This document shows, one piece after another, positions 1 to 12,752 of a DNA stretch of 64,000 nucleotides. The notes below the pieces were generated by a model. It did no database searches. It was not told where the DNA came from and was given only the letters and a program-made list of their open reading frames with translations. The stretch covers positions 61,355 to 125,354 of the forward strand of contig CAKJVC010000140.1 in the NCBI GenBank assembly GCA_918026815.1, given 5' to 3'. This DNA comes from Chalara sp. BL73 (lineage: Eukaryota; Ascomycota; Leotiomycetes; Helotiales). A program made the translations under genes and the position numbers. Numbering within the stretch: the stretch's first letter is position 1; each line of letters starts with the position of its first letter.

Positions 1-3000
1 TGGTCTATTATGCAGACTTTGTAATTGTCTTTATTATGTTTGAAATCCGTTAGGTCGATGCATTCTCTTCCACCAGTTTTATTTTCAGGTCTTCCACTCT
101 GCAGCTTTGTGCTGGTGTTGCTCCCGCTCTTGAGATCCTGAGTGTGCTTCGTACCTTTGAGCCTCTGATATCGAAGGATTACTTGATCCGCATCACGCTC
201 CTGTGTATCCTCTAGGGCTGAATAGTAGTACTGATCTAATGTTCTGGTAATATGAAGTGAGTTTGTCTCAAATAGTTGAGCCTTTAGCAATTCTGCATAT
301 CTCCGAGTTCTCTTCCAGAAAGACTTTTCCTCGCTCAAAATCGCTTCATCGTTCTGGTTGTAGGTACTCACTTCACTGGCCGCATTCAGATGTGGATTAA
401 TTCCTGCACGATGGGACTTGAGTGTTGTATCCAATAATTTCTGAATCGATTGTTTATCTCGGGGGTACGTTTCGATTGTGAACTGCAAGTCTTTGAGATA
501 CTTGACAACGCAGCCGCAAATCTCCATAAGTGGAATGACGTCCTTGGTGAATATATTTTCTATTTTCTCTCGTATTTTTTTGTCGAGGCGGTCACTACGG
601 GTTTCATCATTTAAACTTTCGCGTATTTGTGATATAAGTCGGTGAGCTTGTGCGACTCGAACTGCTTCCTGATGTGCCCTTTGGCCTCTGACGGTCCCAA
701 AAGAGATGTAAGGCATCTAGAAAATTGATTAGTAACAATATTATGAAGAGAAAAGTGTTATTCTACGATCAAAAATATAGGCAACACGAAAACAAGTCCA
801 ATATTGCGATAATGCTTCCACTAGAAATGCCAATCACCGAATATAGTCAGAAGCCTATTTTTTTTGGGGAACCTTTGTCCCACACTGTCGGTCTCCCCGG
901 CGATCATCAAGATGTACTCAGTCATCAGATAACTATTGACTATATATTTCACATTTGCCATAACTTCTGACTAGGGGTACGCATATGCCAGCCCTTCGTA
1001 TACGTATATTGAACGAAAGAACTTACATATGCTGCCAGCTTGGTGCCCTGTAGATGGTGAAATTCATGCTTCGGCGCTTGGACGAAGGGCAGGATAGGCA
1101 TGCCTTTCGTAGTAATTTCGTTGGTCTTTTCACCGTAATCTTTTAGCGCCTTTTTTACCTGCTCTTCCTTCTGTTGCTCATGCTTCTCATACATATCTGC
1201 CCAATTGGTTGATTTGATATCTGGCGTTTTCACTTCCTGTTTTGTCATGGTGTCTCGTGCCAAATCTTGGTGCGCTGTCGAGTTATTGGGATTTTTGCTT
1301 CCAGAGTCGAATACCGCGATCTATTACAGGTTAGTAGTCCGTCGGAGCCTTGGTGACCACAACCTACACGAATATCGGCGAACATGAAGCGGGCCTCGGG
1401 CTTGCCAGTATGCTCACGTCTATTCTCGTCCATAAAGTTCTTCCATTTTGGGTACTTAGATTTTTGTTCGAGGTATATAGTTTTCATGAGATCCTCCACC
1501 CAAATCCACTACAGGCCCGGATTAGCCCAGCTGCAATCGAAGGGTGGAATAAGCACATACATTGTTTGCCGGAAGATGCGTCCACGTGAACATAGGATCA
1601 ACGGGTTTGTCAATCTCATTTCGCCGAGCGGCGGATGCAATCTTCTCGGGGCTTCTCTCGTATACAACGTCCTCGACATGGTTCTTGGATCTATCTAATG
1701 TAATAACACCGCTTTGCTCATAGCTAAAATCCATAATCTGTGCCTCGAACATATTGCATACCTTTCTGGAGGCTGGGCTCATAACGGGCTTTTCTAGATT
1801 ACCCTCCGGTTCGTTTGCCGTGAAATCTCTTGTGTTCTCTAGTAATTCTTTAATATCATCAATTCGAAGATTCCTTTTTTGGTCAGCTCCTTCTCTAAAT
1901 GATCTAGCAATGGTCACTGCTTTAGCTAACTGCTCGCCGGGAGCTTTTGTCACTTCGGTAAATGCCCTTAGTATGTGCTTCATAATCTCTTTATTCCCAC
2001 CCTGTACAGAGTAGCCCACAGCCCAGAATAATGGATCGTAACCATATCTCTGAGCCTCATCACTTAGCCTCTTGAATGATTTTAGGAGTGTTGAAACGAT
2101 AGACAAATGTCCGTTGACTGCAGCGCCATTGATTGCCTTTATCCAAAGATCGTAGATGATATCGTTTGCAATCACTCGCTCCATATCGAAGCTTGATAAC
2201 AAAATTTCCACGATATTCTGACACCCACCGACTGAGGCCCAGTATAGAGCCGTGTACCCTTCAGCTCCGTCCCTCTTCAAAGCAAAACAATCTTCGACAT
2301 TTTTCGGAGCGTTAACACCTTCTTTCTTGATAAAAATTTCCACGATCGCTGCTGCCACTTCACTCCTTCCATTACGTGCCGCCCAATGCAATGTTCCTAT
2401 CAAGCTTCCTAAATCTCTCCATGAACTATTATCCTTCGTGAAGTCGTCAATTGCATCAAGTAATAGTTTGCCGATTGCGGTTTGATCAATTAAATCCATG
2501 GCCTTCCAACGGTTTCTTGATGCCATTATCAAATCTCCCTTGTAATGCACAAGAAGGTTCACCATCTTTCGATCGAAATTTTCGGAAGCAATCTTAAGTG
2601 CAGTTGCACCTTTTTGATCTCGAGAGACGATATCAGTCAAGCTCATCGCTTTGCACAGCAGGCCGGCAATCTCTAGACTGTCTTTAGACTCCGTGTTTCG
2701 GACTACCAAGTGCAGTGCTGTGTCACCATCACTCGTCTTCGCTGCAATAATCTCAGGAGTTACTTTCTTCAAAAGAAAGCTTACTAAGCTTTTGTGTGCG
2801 TGCGAAGATGCACCATGTAAGACTGTCCACTCATTCACAGCTCTCGCATTGATATCCGCTTTGTAATTCAGAAGCAGCTTCACAACTTCAAGATGCCCAT
2901 GGCGAGCTGCAAAATACAGTGCTGTCCACCCATCATTGTCCCTTGCATTCGGATTAGCTGGGGGCATGTTCTGAAGTAATATTTCCACAACCTTTTTCCG

Positions 3001-3960
3001 ACCATGATACGACGCCCATTGCAATGCTGTACCCCCATCCAGCTTTCGCGCGTCAACGTCAGCTCCTTTTTCGAGTAACAATTTCGTAATGTCGGACATG
3101 CCTCCGATGGCTGCTAAATGTAGAGGCTTGCTGCCTCTGCCATTGTTAATCGAAACATCGGCTCCAAGATCCAACAATATTTTTATAAGCTCTGAGTTTT
3201 TCTTCATGATGGCTATGTGAAGAGGTGTATCCTTATCCTCGTCCTGTGCATTCACATCTGCTCCCTTACCTAACAATGACCGCACTTCGTCGATTGATTC
3301 ATTCAACGTTGCACTGAGCAGCTCGGCATCGACACTACTACTCTCAAGAGGCTTCTCGTCATCTGCAGAAGCTCCATCTCCAAAGCCCTTTCCTTCAATA
3401 ATGGTTCCGCGCCTGCTTGAAAAGCTTTTGGAATAGGCATCGCTTGAACTTCCTTCTTCAGAAGAAATATTGCGTGGACGGCTGTCTTTCGATTTTTTAG
3501 GGCGATGTTGTCTACGGCGGTAGATATTACTGCTTAACTTGAAGTCATGACGACGACCTCTACGGTCTTTTGCAGACACATTTTGGTAGTTGTCGTGGCT
3601 ATCCTCAGACTCATGGTGATGATCCCAGATTCCTGGTTTGTCCAAGGCCGAGCTACCATGATCTTGAATTGATCTTTGAGAAGACACGCTGATCGGACCA
3701 GATGGGGTCTCTGCGTCACGTGGCACCTCAAAATCTAGAGTACCCCTAATATTGCGAGTTTCCCCATGAATTTTAGTATTAGCTTCAAAAACAATATGCT
3801 GCTTCTCACTCGAACCTTGCGATGCCTTTTCTATATGTTGAACATGCTCCTGCAAGCTTGTATCTGGTTCTCTATTCGTGTTCCCAATTTCCTCATCCCC
3901 TCTGGATTGATCAATATTCTCATCCTGAATTCTGTTCGCGTCAACGCCGCTCAGCGGCAC
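1..3960 (-). CDS. Ankyrin-repeat protein with CorA-like C-terminal region (3' end beyond window)
   Basis: Four exons: 3960-1561, 1508-1368, 1320-1027 and 716 to beyond base 1. Introns of 52, 47 and 310 nt have GT-AG ends and all junctions are phase 0. The first ~200 residues are polar and low-complexity with a basic RRRQHRPKK stretch. Ankyrin repeats follow from about residue 213 to 620 (TPLHIAI, KPLHLAA, TALQWAS, TALYFAA, TALHLVV). After the introns come PANN-WIWVEDLM and, near the window edge, RTLDQYYYSALEDT and ERDADQVILRY. From family knowledge these motifs mark the fungal ankyrin proteins whose C-terminus is annotated as a CorA-like Mg2+ transporter region. The membrane segments would lie left of base 1, so transport is not shown here. 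Function is unknown; such proteins are often accessory. The call is strong for family and modest for the exact start. Confidence 0.82.
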
Positions 3961-4889
3961 TCCTTCTATTCCAATTAAAACTGTCTAGCATTCAATTAAT
4001 GGCTTATGCATTTGATTACGCACCTTTTTCCGAACCTGCCATGCCGGTTTAGATACAGGAGAAATGTGAATTGTTTCTATGCTATCAACAAACGCCAACA
4101 TGTGGTTCAATTGAAGCCGAATAGCAATCTGAACCTCGTCAAAGAAATAGTAAGAGGGAGGCTGAGAGAGCATGTCCGAGTTTGTATAGTTTTCGGTTAG
4201 ATCATCCTTGCAAGTTGCGTCGTACTGCAGCATCCAAGCCGGGTCACACATTGCTCGACCTATAAACGATGACAATGCACACAAGTGTAACATGTCATGG
4301 CGCAAATTTTCGCTTGAGATGTCCAACTCTAGTGAATAGCATAAATGCCACAAAGGATTATTGGTTCGCCATTTGTAAGCTGTCGTTAAATGATGGACCT
4401 GAATACCTGCCTGATGGCAGTTCGAAGACGGTGACTATGCTAGGCAAATATGCATAAGTTTACTTGCGATTGCATGACTATGGCTCTCAGTGGTGAAAAA
4501 GCTGCGCTGTGCTCCAACATCGTCAATTATCAAAGGCTGAAAAAAATAACGGCGGAAGACTTTGAAAACAACATCTTCGAGGAGAATTTGGTCTTTCGCA
4601 GCAAAAGTAAAATACAGTCAAGTGACCCGGCTGGTAGCGGATCTCGTGTCTGAGATGTCTGTTTCGAGTACAAAACACAAGTCGTATTGCAGTCTACGGT
4701 TCCCATCGTCATACTTTATATGTGGGAGCCACAACGCGATTTGAACATATAGAGTCAGCGGTGTGGTGAATTTGTATAAGAACGACTCGGAAGTGAAGCG
4801 CTTCCTTTTTGAGTTATCGTCGCCCCATGATGGCCATGTCAATTCCCCTCGCAAGAACAAAACTCTCAGCCAAACGCCTTCTGTTCGAC
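3961..4889. other. Intergenic, no supported gene
   Basis: Lies between the ankyrin gene and the small gene at 4890-5267. It holds a 122-codon minus-strand frame (3985-4353) without recognisable motifs or splice continuity. Nothing else is supported. Confidence 0.5.
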
Positions 4890-5267
4890 CTAAACTCCTT
4901 TTTCCAACAACGCCTTTCTCCGCGCCTCGTTCCTCTTGACTAGCAATCTCCTTGTACTCGCCTGTTCATGTTCCGTCATCTGATGCCAGTTATTCACGCG
5001 CGAGATCGTTCCATCAGTATTGATAACCATTGGGCCCAAAACATCCAGCTTGACCGCATCACCGTCTACTTTTATTTCATTTGTCTGTTCAGAAGCGGGA
5101 GGCGGAGCCTCAATCGCGAGCGGTGCCTTGTCATTACTTGACTCAATATTTTCTTCAGTTTCGTTGATTTGAGTGGAGTAAGCTGTCGAAGAGGACATAT
5201 TGAAGCGGGTAAGGGACGTTGCTGGTTGTGGCAGAAGAAACGCCTTCAACAGGCGGCGCGTCAGCAT
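4890..5267 (-). CDS. Small conserved fungal protein of unknown function, possible mitochondrial leader
   Basis: A single-exon frame of 125 residues. The N-terminus (MLTRRLLKAFLLP) is basic, hydrophobic and free of acidic residues, as in mitochondrial presequences. An internal Met at residue 24 is an alternative start. A low-complexity acidic middle is followed by a C-terminal block containing LGPMVINTDGTISRVNNW and a basic helix (RRLLVKRNEARRKALL). The LGPMV-N-DGT-SR-NW-MT pattern is one I associate with short conserved proteins found across ascomycetes with no assigned role. I do not know its function. Confidence 0.65.
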   Translation of the reverse strand: MLTRRLLKAFLLPQPATSLTRFNMSSSTAYSTQINETEENIESSNDKAPLAIEAPPPASEQTNEIKVDGDAVKLDVLGPMVINTDGTISRVNNWHQMTEHEQASTRRLLVKRNEARRKALLEKGV

Positions 5268-8200
5268 AAATGATAACTTCGGTGTATTGTGGCGGCAGAG
5301 ATTCTTGACGGCTCTTGAAGTTTCTGGGTTTGCACTTGTACGTGGGATGAATTTCGGGTCGTGGCTGAGAGAAATATGCTTGAGGATAAAGGATGATATA
5401 ATTTTGGTGGTATAGGCCTGGCCAAGTGATTTCTCTGGCCACTCATAGCGGGGTTTCTAACACTAGTGCGAGCAATACTAACCGACTACCTCCGTCCAGT
5501 GAAGATTTCTCGACGGAACAGATTCCATTTACTGTAATATATAACAAAAATTAATAATAAAAAACTTGGGAAACTGTCCATTGTTTGCACGGGTTTGGCA
5601 AATTCTTGTGCATAAACTTCGCCGAGTCTCTGCAACGTGTACACGATTGGCTCGAATCCTAGGATTCTTTGTATGTCCTCACATCCCGTCCTGGGCTCGG
5701 AGTCAGATTTCAGCTCTACAAACACTTATAATCAATTAGTTACTTCTAATCGACCAGTTCCGTAATATTCAAAACAATGTTTGTCAAGAAGATTCAGGAA
5801 CTGGCCGCCAAGGCTTTTTCTTGACACTTTTCACGAGATTCAGTCTATGAGGACTTGCAGGAAAACAGTCAAAATTCAATGCAAGTATAATAATGTTTCA
5901 CATATTGTTAATGATCACGCACCGCACATCTGCTAGTCTAATCCTGCAAGAAGCTTCTTATCATATCACGAGCTACTCTGTACAGTCTAGGACTCTCCAC
6001 AATCATGAGATCTGAGTGCCCGGATGGAATCCGAGCATAGATCTGTGGCGTGATATTACGATGCTTTGGGGATCGAAAGGCGATTCATGGTTGGTGGGTG
6101 TGGAATTAATTAAGCATGTTCCCACCCACAGAGTTTTGCCCGAGCATGAGCGAGAAGAGAGTATAGAGAAGATGCTTTGTCCCCAGATTTTCCACCCGGT
6201 AGACCTTTGTTTCTTGTCTGTCGCATTGTATGGTTCATTTCCTGTACCTTGCTTTAATCAACCTTAACCCCGTTCTTTAATCCCAGGAGCCCACCCCCGG
6301 TTTTCATCATAGATCGCTCACCTCCTAGGCTTGTCTAAAGGCTATACTTTCACTTCTTTACCGTAGCTTGACACAGTGCCCCACAATAGTTCGTATCTGG
6401 CTCGTCTTGCAAGCTTCGGAGTATTATTAGAATAGCATACTGCTACTAATTTGCTACAAAATCTTTACAACTGTTCGTGGAGTACCGCATAGTGTTCCAA
6501 TTCAAAATGGGCAATAATATGGTCTGATTGATTGTAAGTTCTTGCGGTCATTCAGGCTATTTTATTGTATTCTAAGATCTGCATATCTGTCATCAGATGA
6601 ACCATGAAACAATACTCTAAGGAAGGGGAGCATGGCAAGCCATATGATGCAATATTGCCAACACGCAATTTAATCAACCTTTTCCCTGCCTCGGCTAGTT
6701 TATGGATAGATATATGGGCTATATAACTAGTCGAGAAAAGCCTCCGTAAAAGGTAATAAAGTTTATAGTCTACAATTGGCTTGAGTAATTCTGTAACACA
6801 CAAGCATTCGGCACTCGCCGGCTTGTGTTTGGAATGTGTCACTGAGGCTATTAGATTGTACGTATTGTGAAGGTCAAGTCTGTGATCATATACAAGGTCC
6901 ACATATCACATGTTCCATTAATTTGGGAATATTCAGGCTGAATCATTGGTGAGTTATATTTCTACTACCTCCATAGAAGGTTGGGGAGGCTGGAAGGTTG
7001 CCATTACGCTGTAGACTTCTGCATCATTCAAAGTCTATATTCACCGCTTACACCGTGTAAGAATTGTGGATGAGTGCTAGCATTTTTGCTTTTTCCTTGA
7101 TGAATAAATTTGGTGCGTAAGTCTAAGTTTGGAGGTATAGTGGAAAGGATCTTTGGGATATGTTGTTGTTCTCATCTGGGAAGCCGCTAACGAGGAGTCT
7201 GTCCAGTTATCCTCTTATCTTTGTGATTTCATGTCTACTTCTCGAATCTTCCACAAATGGTAAAGTCCTCGGGATATCCCTCATTCGCCTTCCTCCCCTA
7301 TACCTCATCTTATTGTTTTCAAATGCTAAGTGGAGCCATTCTTAATTGATCGTATCTCCTAAATAATCCATTGTTTACGAAAGACTCGATATCCGGCTCT
7401 TGGAGCTTGATGGACATACCTATATCCCTTGCGCAGGCGTGGCCTGTCGTGTATAAAACTCGCGATTTTTTATTTTTTCGTATCTCATCTTACACCAAGA
7501 CCTGTATCGGGCGTCGAAAAACGGCTGTATTAGCTCATCCGTCCTACTACATTGGTCGAAAGCTTAACAAGTACTCTATATATTGACTCGGTGCCTGCGC
7601 ACTGCCAGCAGGCTACCCACTGTCTTCGAGTGTTCAAATCCCGCTGCCTCATAAAAGTTTTGGGGGGCGGGTACGGGGCCGTACCGTTGTTCGCCCTACA
7701 TAACGTTAACTTAGCAGTGTTCAGCCTCAAATTTATTTTATATTTTGAAGCTTTGAGTGCGGAGTGTGGAGAAAGGCAGACAATAGGTGGTTTACTGGCT
7801 CTATCAGCTCGCCTTGTTTGGGATTCAATAGCTTTCTACATATTCACAATAGCATGCGATGGGGCTGAATATCCTCATTGACTCAAAAGCTCTGAGCAAA
7901 TATATTCATGGCTTCACTTCACAACACCATATACTTCACCAATCCCTCCTTAGTCCTCTATTGTATCATAAATCAAAATTGAAAGATATTAGAAAGTGGC
8001 GATGTTGGTCCTACTTAGAATAGCTAGGCAACTAGACATTTAGGGAGCCGCTAAATATCTCGATCTGGTCTGAGCATGGGTTCTCTATATAATATAATAC
8101 GCTCGCTTTCTCCCCTACTAATCCTGCTCACTCACCGGCGTATCTAACGCTCCGTAGCCATCAAGAACAATCAGGAACCATAAAACGAAGATTCTGCAAG

Positions 8201-9252
8201 ATGCCAACTGGCATCACACCTCCCAAATGCAATCCGAAACAAACGCTGGAGTCTTTCCTCTCTATAAGGCCTAGGTCCGGAGAGCAAACTAGCTGACATT
8301 ATTTTCGTCTCCATTGATCTTGAGAGAAGCAATAATATACAAGCCGGTTTTGCGCACTTAAGATACTCACAGCTGGGCATTTCAAGCCTGGACTTCCGTG
8401 ACATCGAGCCTTGGGGAAACAGGTCGTCACCTATTGTATCGACCCAACACTGGCACACCCGAGAAATATGCATGGATACTCAATGGCTTTAGGTTTGGAG
8501 TCTCCGAGCCAATATCCATGTATGATATAGCGGCCTCGCAAGGTAGTTTTGGCCTCCCATTCTCACCACAATGATTGGAAAGCAATAACAGCGCTGAATA
8601 TAAAATGAGAAGGTGATCTTGGCTCAGTGCTAACCATTTCAGACACCTCTTGAATTGCAGACGAAGTTTTACAAAACATCCCCAAGCATCAACCAATAAG
8701 TTTACAGAAGCCCGCCATTGAGCTACGCATTCCATTTTGTGGGCGTGACTTCCATAACGCAGGGAATAACGCAAACTGTACCTTGCGAGCGCTGTTGTTA
8801 TTAGCCGTTCGGTATCAAGAAATTCATTGTGAGGGAACCGAAGGTTGGTTGGTGGCCACTCTTAGAATGCTAGGACAAGATCCAAAGCCCCTTCCAAGGC
8901 CGACCACAGAGTTCCAACGCCTTCAAGCATTCCTACCTAAAGACCTATAGATATCCCGGATATCCCGATCGATAAGTCCATTATTGGGCTGAGGATCATC
9001 CGAAAGATACACAGAATAGAGAAGCAGAAGGCCAGACAAACAGAGAAAAGAGAGTGGCGAGAGGCAGTAAGAAATGATACTGCATCAGTGAGCGGTGATC
9101 TTAGAGAGAGAGAGAGATTTGAATATTTCTTACGATTTAGGGAAGCGCACGGTGAGCTACTGTAAATTGACTTCTGAGCAGGAAGTCGGATTACTCAGAA
9201 ACAGTCTGTACATCCATGGTAATCTCGTTTTCATCACTAACTAATGCTGTTT
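5268..9252. other. Long gene-poor stretch
   Basis: About 4 kb with no gene I can support. It contains short unconvincing frames, a 79-codon minus frame (5486-5725) with coding-like composition, and a plus frame open from about 8659 to a stop at 8948 that lacks a start and may be a gene relic. A T-arm-like sequence at about 7640-7662 does not fold into a full tRNA. An (AG)n run lies at 9103-9117. Confidence 0.5.
9103..9117. repeat. (AG)n microsatellite
   Basis: Seven AG units plus one base, just beyond the 3' end of the MFS transporter gene. Confidence 0.8.
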
Positions 9253-10933
9253 CTAGAGAATATACCGGAAGCCTTTATTATCAATCTCCGTCACATCGTG
9301 CATACCTAGCTCAATAGCTTCTTTCTCATCAACCGGCGCAGCAGCTTGCTCTCGATCCCTCTTTCGATTGAACATAAACATATGGATATATAGAATGATT
9401 GCCATGAGAAGCTTGATGCTATATGCAATCAACATCGCTCGATATGCTGTGTGGTATTTCGCTATATCTCGTAAGCATCTCCCCCGTAACCAGCGATTAA
9501 CAAAGTAGAAGACTCACGAGCTTCATTGGTGATGAATGTCTGCGGCCCGGCAATGTTCCCGGCACACCACCCAATAAATACCACTGCAGAAGTGAGTTGT
9601 TTTTTTGTGAACCCAGCTACGTTCGACGATATAATCGTCAGGCTCATACTGAACCCTAGGTTTTGAAAATAGCAGAGCCAAAGTGCAACGAGACGCCCCC
9701 ACTAGATCTCGTCAGCTTTTATGACCTATCAATAGAGTAAGATAATATACCTTGTTCTCATCTGGCAGCCCCACGAGCAATGCAGCTCCAATAATACAAA
9801 TTGTGTTCGCAACAACCATCACAACGCATCTTGTGCCCGGCCACCGAGTTGCAACCCACCCTCCTACCAACATTCCGAGGAACTGAACAGCGCCACCAGG
9901 TATAAGCATGTATTGTGTGCTTAACGTGCTGAAGCCAAAACTTGCGATATTGATACTCGCGAAACTGGTCACGGCTGCTGTGGGGACTTGTGCTGAGACC
10001 GCCATGATGAATAATATCCAAGTCTTTGGGTCTTGAATCATTTGTATAGCCTGATAGGCCTTGAACTTCCTGTTCTTTATCCCTTGTCTGTTTGCTGCCA
10101 CGCGTTCTACGGCTACTCCTCGTTCGTGAGGAGTAAGAAAACGCGTAGTGGATGGACTATCTGGGAGAAGGAACGATAAGATCAACCCCCATGCTACAGT
10201 TATTGCACCGAATATAAGGAAAATGTACATCCACTTAGGCAAGCCAGAGGTGATGTGTCCGACTCCATACCCAATAAGCCCACTGAACATGGTCGCGATG
10301 CCTACCATGCTGTAATATGCTTCGAGCCGCAAAGGCTGCTCGCCGACCGTATACCACATAGACATGAGCAAAACGAAGCCAGGATTGATTGCGCTTTCAA
10401 GAGCACCGAGGAAGAACCTATTTGCCGCGAGGCCAGCGAATGAAGTGCAGGCAGGCGTGCATATCAAAACGGCGCCCCACCCTATTACGGTCAACGAGAG
10501 AAGTCGCCCGGTAGGGAGTATCTGGAGGAGATAGCCAAAAGGGAACTGAAAGACCAAATATCCAACATAGAACATGGAAGCTATCTAATATCAGCACTAT
10601 ATTATGAAAATAACAATTGAGGGACATGACTATACTAAGCCAGGAATAGTCCTGCCCTACGAGATGGGCATCTTTCTTGATACCGTAGACACTAGCGAGG
10701 TTGATGGAGTTCTTGTCGAGGTATTGCAGCACGTATGTCACCATCAAAAGAGATAAGATACGCAGGTCGACTTTCCGCAAGACCTTTGCGGCCTCAGCGG
10801 GGTCGAGTTCTGCATCTCTTGTGCTCTTGTAGAGCTCATAATTATCATCTAGACTTCCATCTGAAATGTATATTGGAGCTGGTGCAATCTCCACGGTGGA
10901 AGTAGTTGTCTTCTGGTCGTTTGGTGTGGCCAT
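9253..10933 (-). CDS. MFS transporter, anion:cation symporter (Dal5/nicotinate-like) family
   Basis: Four exons: 10933-10636, 10580-9751, 9701-9518 and 9461-9253. They are joined across introns of 55, 49 and 56 nt and total 506 residues, the usual size for this family. The N-terminus is hydrophilic. The first membrane segments include LRILSLLMVTYVLQYLDKNS and SMFYVGYLVFQFPFGYLLQ. Later parts carry family-typical stretches such as EAPKYHTAYRAMLIAYSIK and the end DVTEIDNKGFRYIL. From family knowledge these transporters import small organic anions (allantoate, nicotinate, pantothenate, tartrate-like compounds) with protons at the plasma membrane. The substrate cannot be read from sequence. It is divergent from the lipase at 12753 and may belong with that gene and the P450, which is inference. 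Confidence 0.93.
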
Positions 10934-12752
10934 TTTGGAAGTTTCCTCAACAATGGTAGCAGAGAGGATGTCTTCGGAATGAGTCTAATAGTACTACTTT
11001 GGTGTGACTTATAACGTTCTAGAACATTGATGTTACAGCAAGGGTTGGAAGGGAAACAAGACACCAATGAGAGCTGCATATGCGTCCTGCGTGTAACCCC
11101 ACCGCACCGTTTACAAGCTTACAGTGCGGGGTATTGCAAAGCTTGTGTGGACGGCAGAGATAGACGTTAGTGTAACTGCCGGACATATGTCACCATCGCC
11201 GAATACACGCATGAAGCTAGAGACATTGGAGACGATGCTTACTTTTTGCGTCGGCAACTGACCCATAATAGGAAATATCAAGTGGTTTACATGGAGGTAC
11301 ATTGCGATAACGGTTTATTATTCACCGGTTTACGACGGAGAGGGATGGACGTTATGAGCGCGGAAGCTATATTTCGGAGATGAATTTTCCTCCAGTGCGT
11401 TAGATGTGATATCCCTTTGCAGATATCTTGTCAAATAAACTCCGGGTACTCACAGATCATAATCACTTTGGCCAATCGTACTACACGCCGTTGTATCACT
11501 TTCAGCTACACCAATTTCTAGCACAAACGTTATTTTACAGAATCTAAGCCCAACATTTCAAACTTTTGGCAATGCTTTCGGTCTGGCCTACTCTTCTCTT
11601 GCACAAGAAATTTCAGGGAAATTAGTGTTGGCCCATGTGTTTGTTCTTATGGCAATCCAGATATAAAATACGACTCTTCGGCCTATGTCTTATAATGGAG
11701 TATCTGTGAAAGTCGGGTCAGGAATATTTGTGCTTGAAGAAAGAAGGAAAGGTGGAAGGTGGGGAAGCTAACTATTGAGATCTCTATAGGATAAACTCTC
11801 ATGGGGGAAGTTATTGCCATTCATTCTTTTTGTGGTTCTGAATGGAAAGATGCCCTTTTTGGTTTCGCAGGAATCTAGCCACAGGTTCCAAGGCGTGCTG
11901 GATCATAACGCACACGTAAACCGCAATTAGACTCAACCTCTCACATCCTCGCAGCAAATGTACGGAATATTAAATTACAGAGCCTGGTGTCTTATGGCCT
12001 TATATTTCCAAGAAGAAAAGGCTACGGTTCGTATAAATCCATAGCTGCATTCAGGGCTTCGATATAGGGTGAGATGTGAGATGGCTTAATAAAAGGTGCG
12101 AGGCTGCAGTTATATGATAAGGCAATCATACGCTCTGAATATCTTATACTTTATTGTATATATATCTGGAAACGGTCTTATAATGATGCTATTATCTGAG
12201 TTCCAACTCTCGTCGCTCCACTAACTCAAGGCCAAGCCTCTCGAAAGGCGATTGGTAGTAGCTTCTGGTTCATGGTATATTGTAACAGCAAGAAGTTAAA
12301 AATTCATCTCAGGCATATATTTAATTAGAATAAATCAATTGCAACAGGATGATTCGCCAGTCTCTCTGGGGAGGCTGATCCGCTCTCCCTAATCGACTCC
12401 CAATTTTACCTTAGTAGTCACATCAGTAAATGATACAGATAAATGACCAATAAACTACATTAGACCACTCAAAGATAATTCTAGACAATGCGATGTGAAA
12501 ATAAAGCTACTAAACTCTATTTCAATCTTTCTTCCCAAGATTCTACTCTGACGTCACTACTCAAATTTCTTGGCGTCACAGTCAAGGTTTCCCACCGCAC
12601 GTGTTTTACATCTAGTTATATACTTTCATCGACAAGTGGCACCAAAATATTCCAAATCTATATCAGCGTGGTCTCTATCTCTCTTCCAACCATGGAGCAT
12701 CTGCGCCAATAACCCACCATTTCTGGAGCCGGAAGGCTACTCATCACTTGAC
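10934..12752. other. Divergent intergenic region between transporter and lipase genes
   Basis: About 1.8 kb without a supported gene. It must carry the promoters of the minus-strand transporter and plus-strand lipase. Only short spurious frames are present. Confidence 0.5.

Noticed and set aside
725..970. 81-codon plus-strand frame
   Set aside because: It lies inside the 310-nt intron of the ankyrin/CorA-like gene on the other strand and has no motif.
3985..4353. 122-codon minus-strand frame just upstream of the ankyrin gene
   Set aside because: No recognisable domain and no splice join to the ankyrin start. It could be part of the 5' leader, but nothing supports translation.
7640..7662. 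T-arm-like sequence (GTTCAAATCCCGC) suggesting a tRNA
   Set aside because: The 5' half of the T stem does not pair and no matching acceptor or anticodon arm is present on either strand.
8171..8774. Two overlapping minus-strand frames of 100 and 115 codons
   Set aside because: No domain, and amino-acid composition is not coding-like. A degraded regulator was considered but could not be shown.
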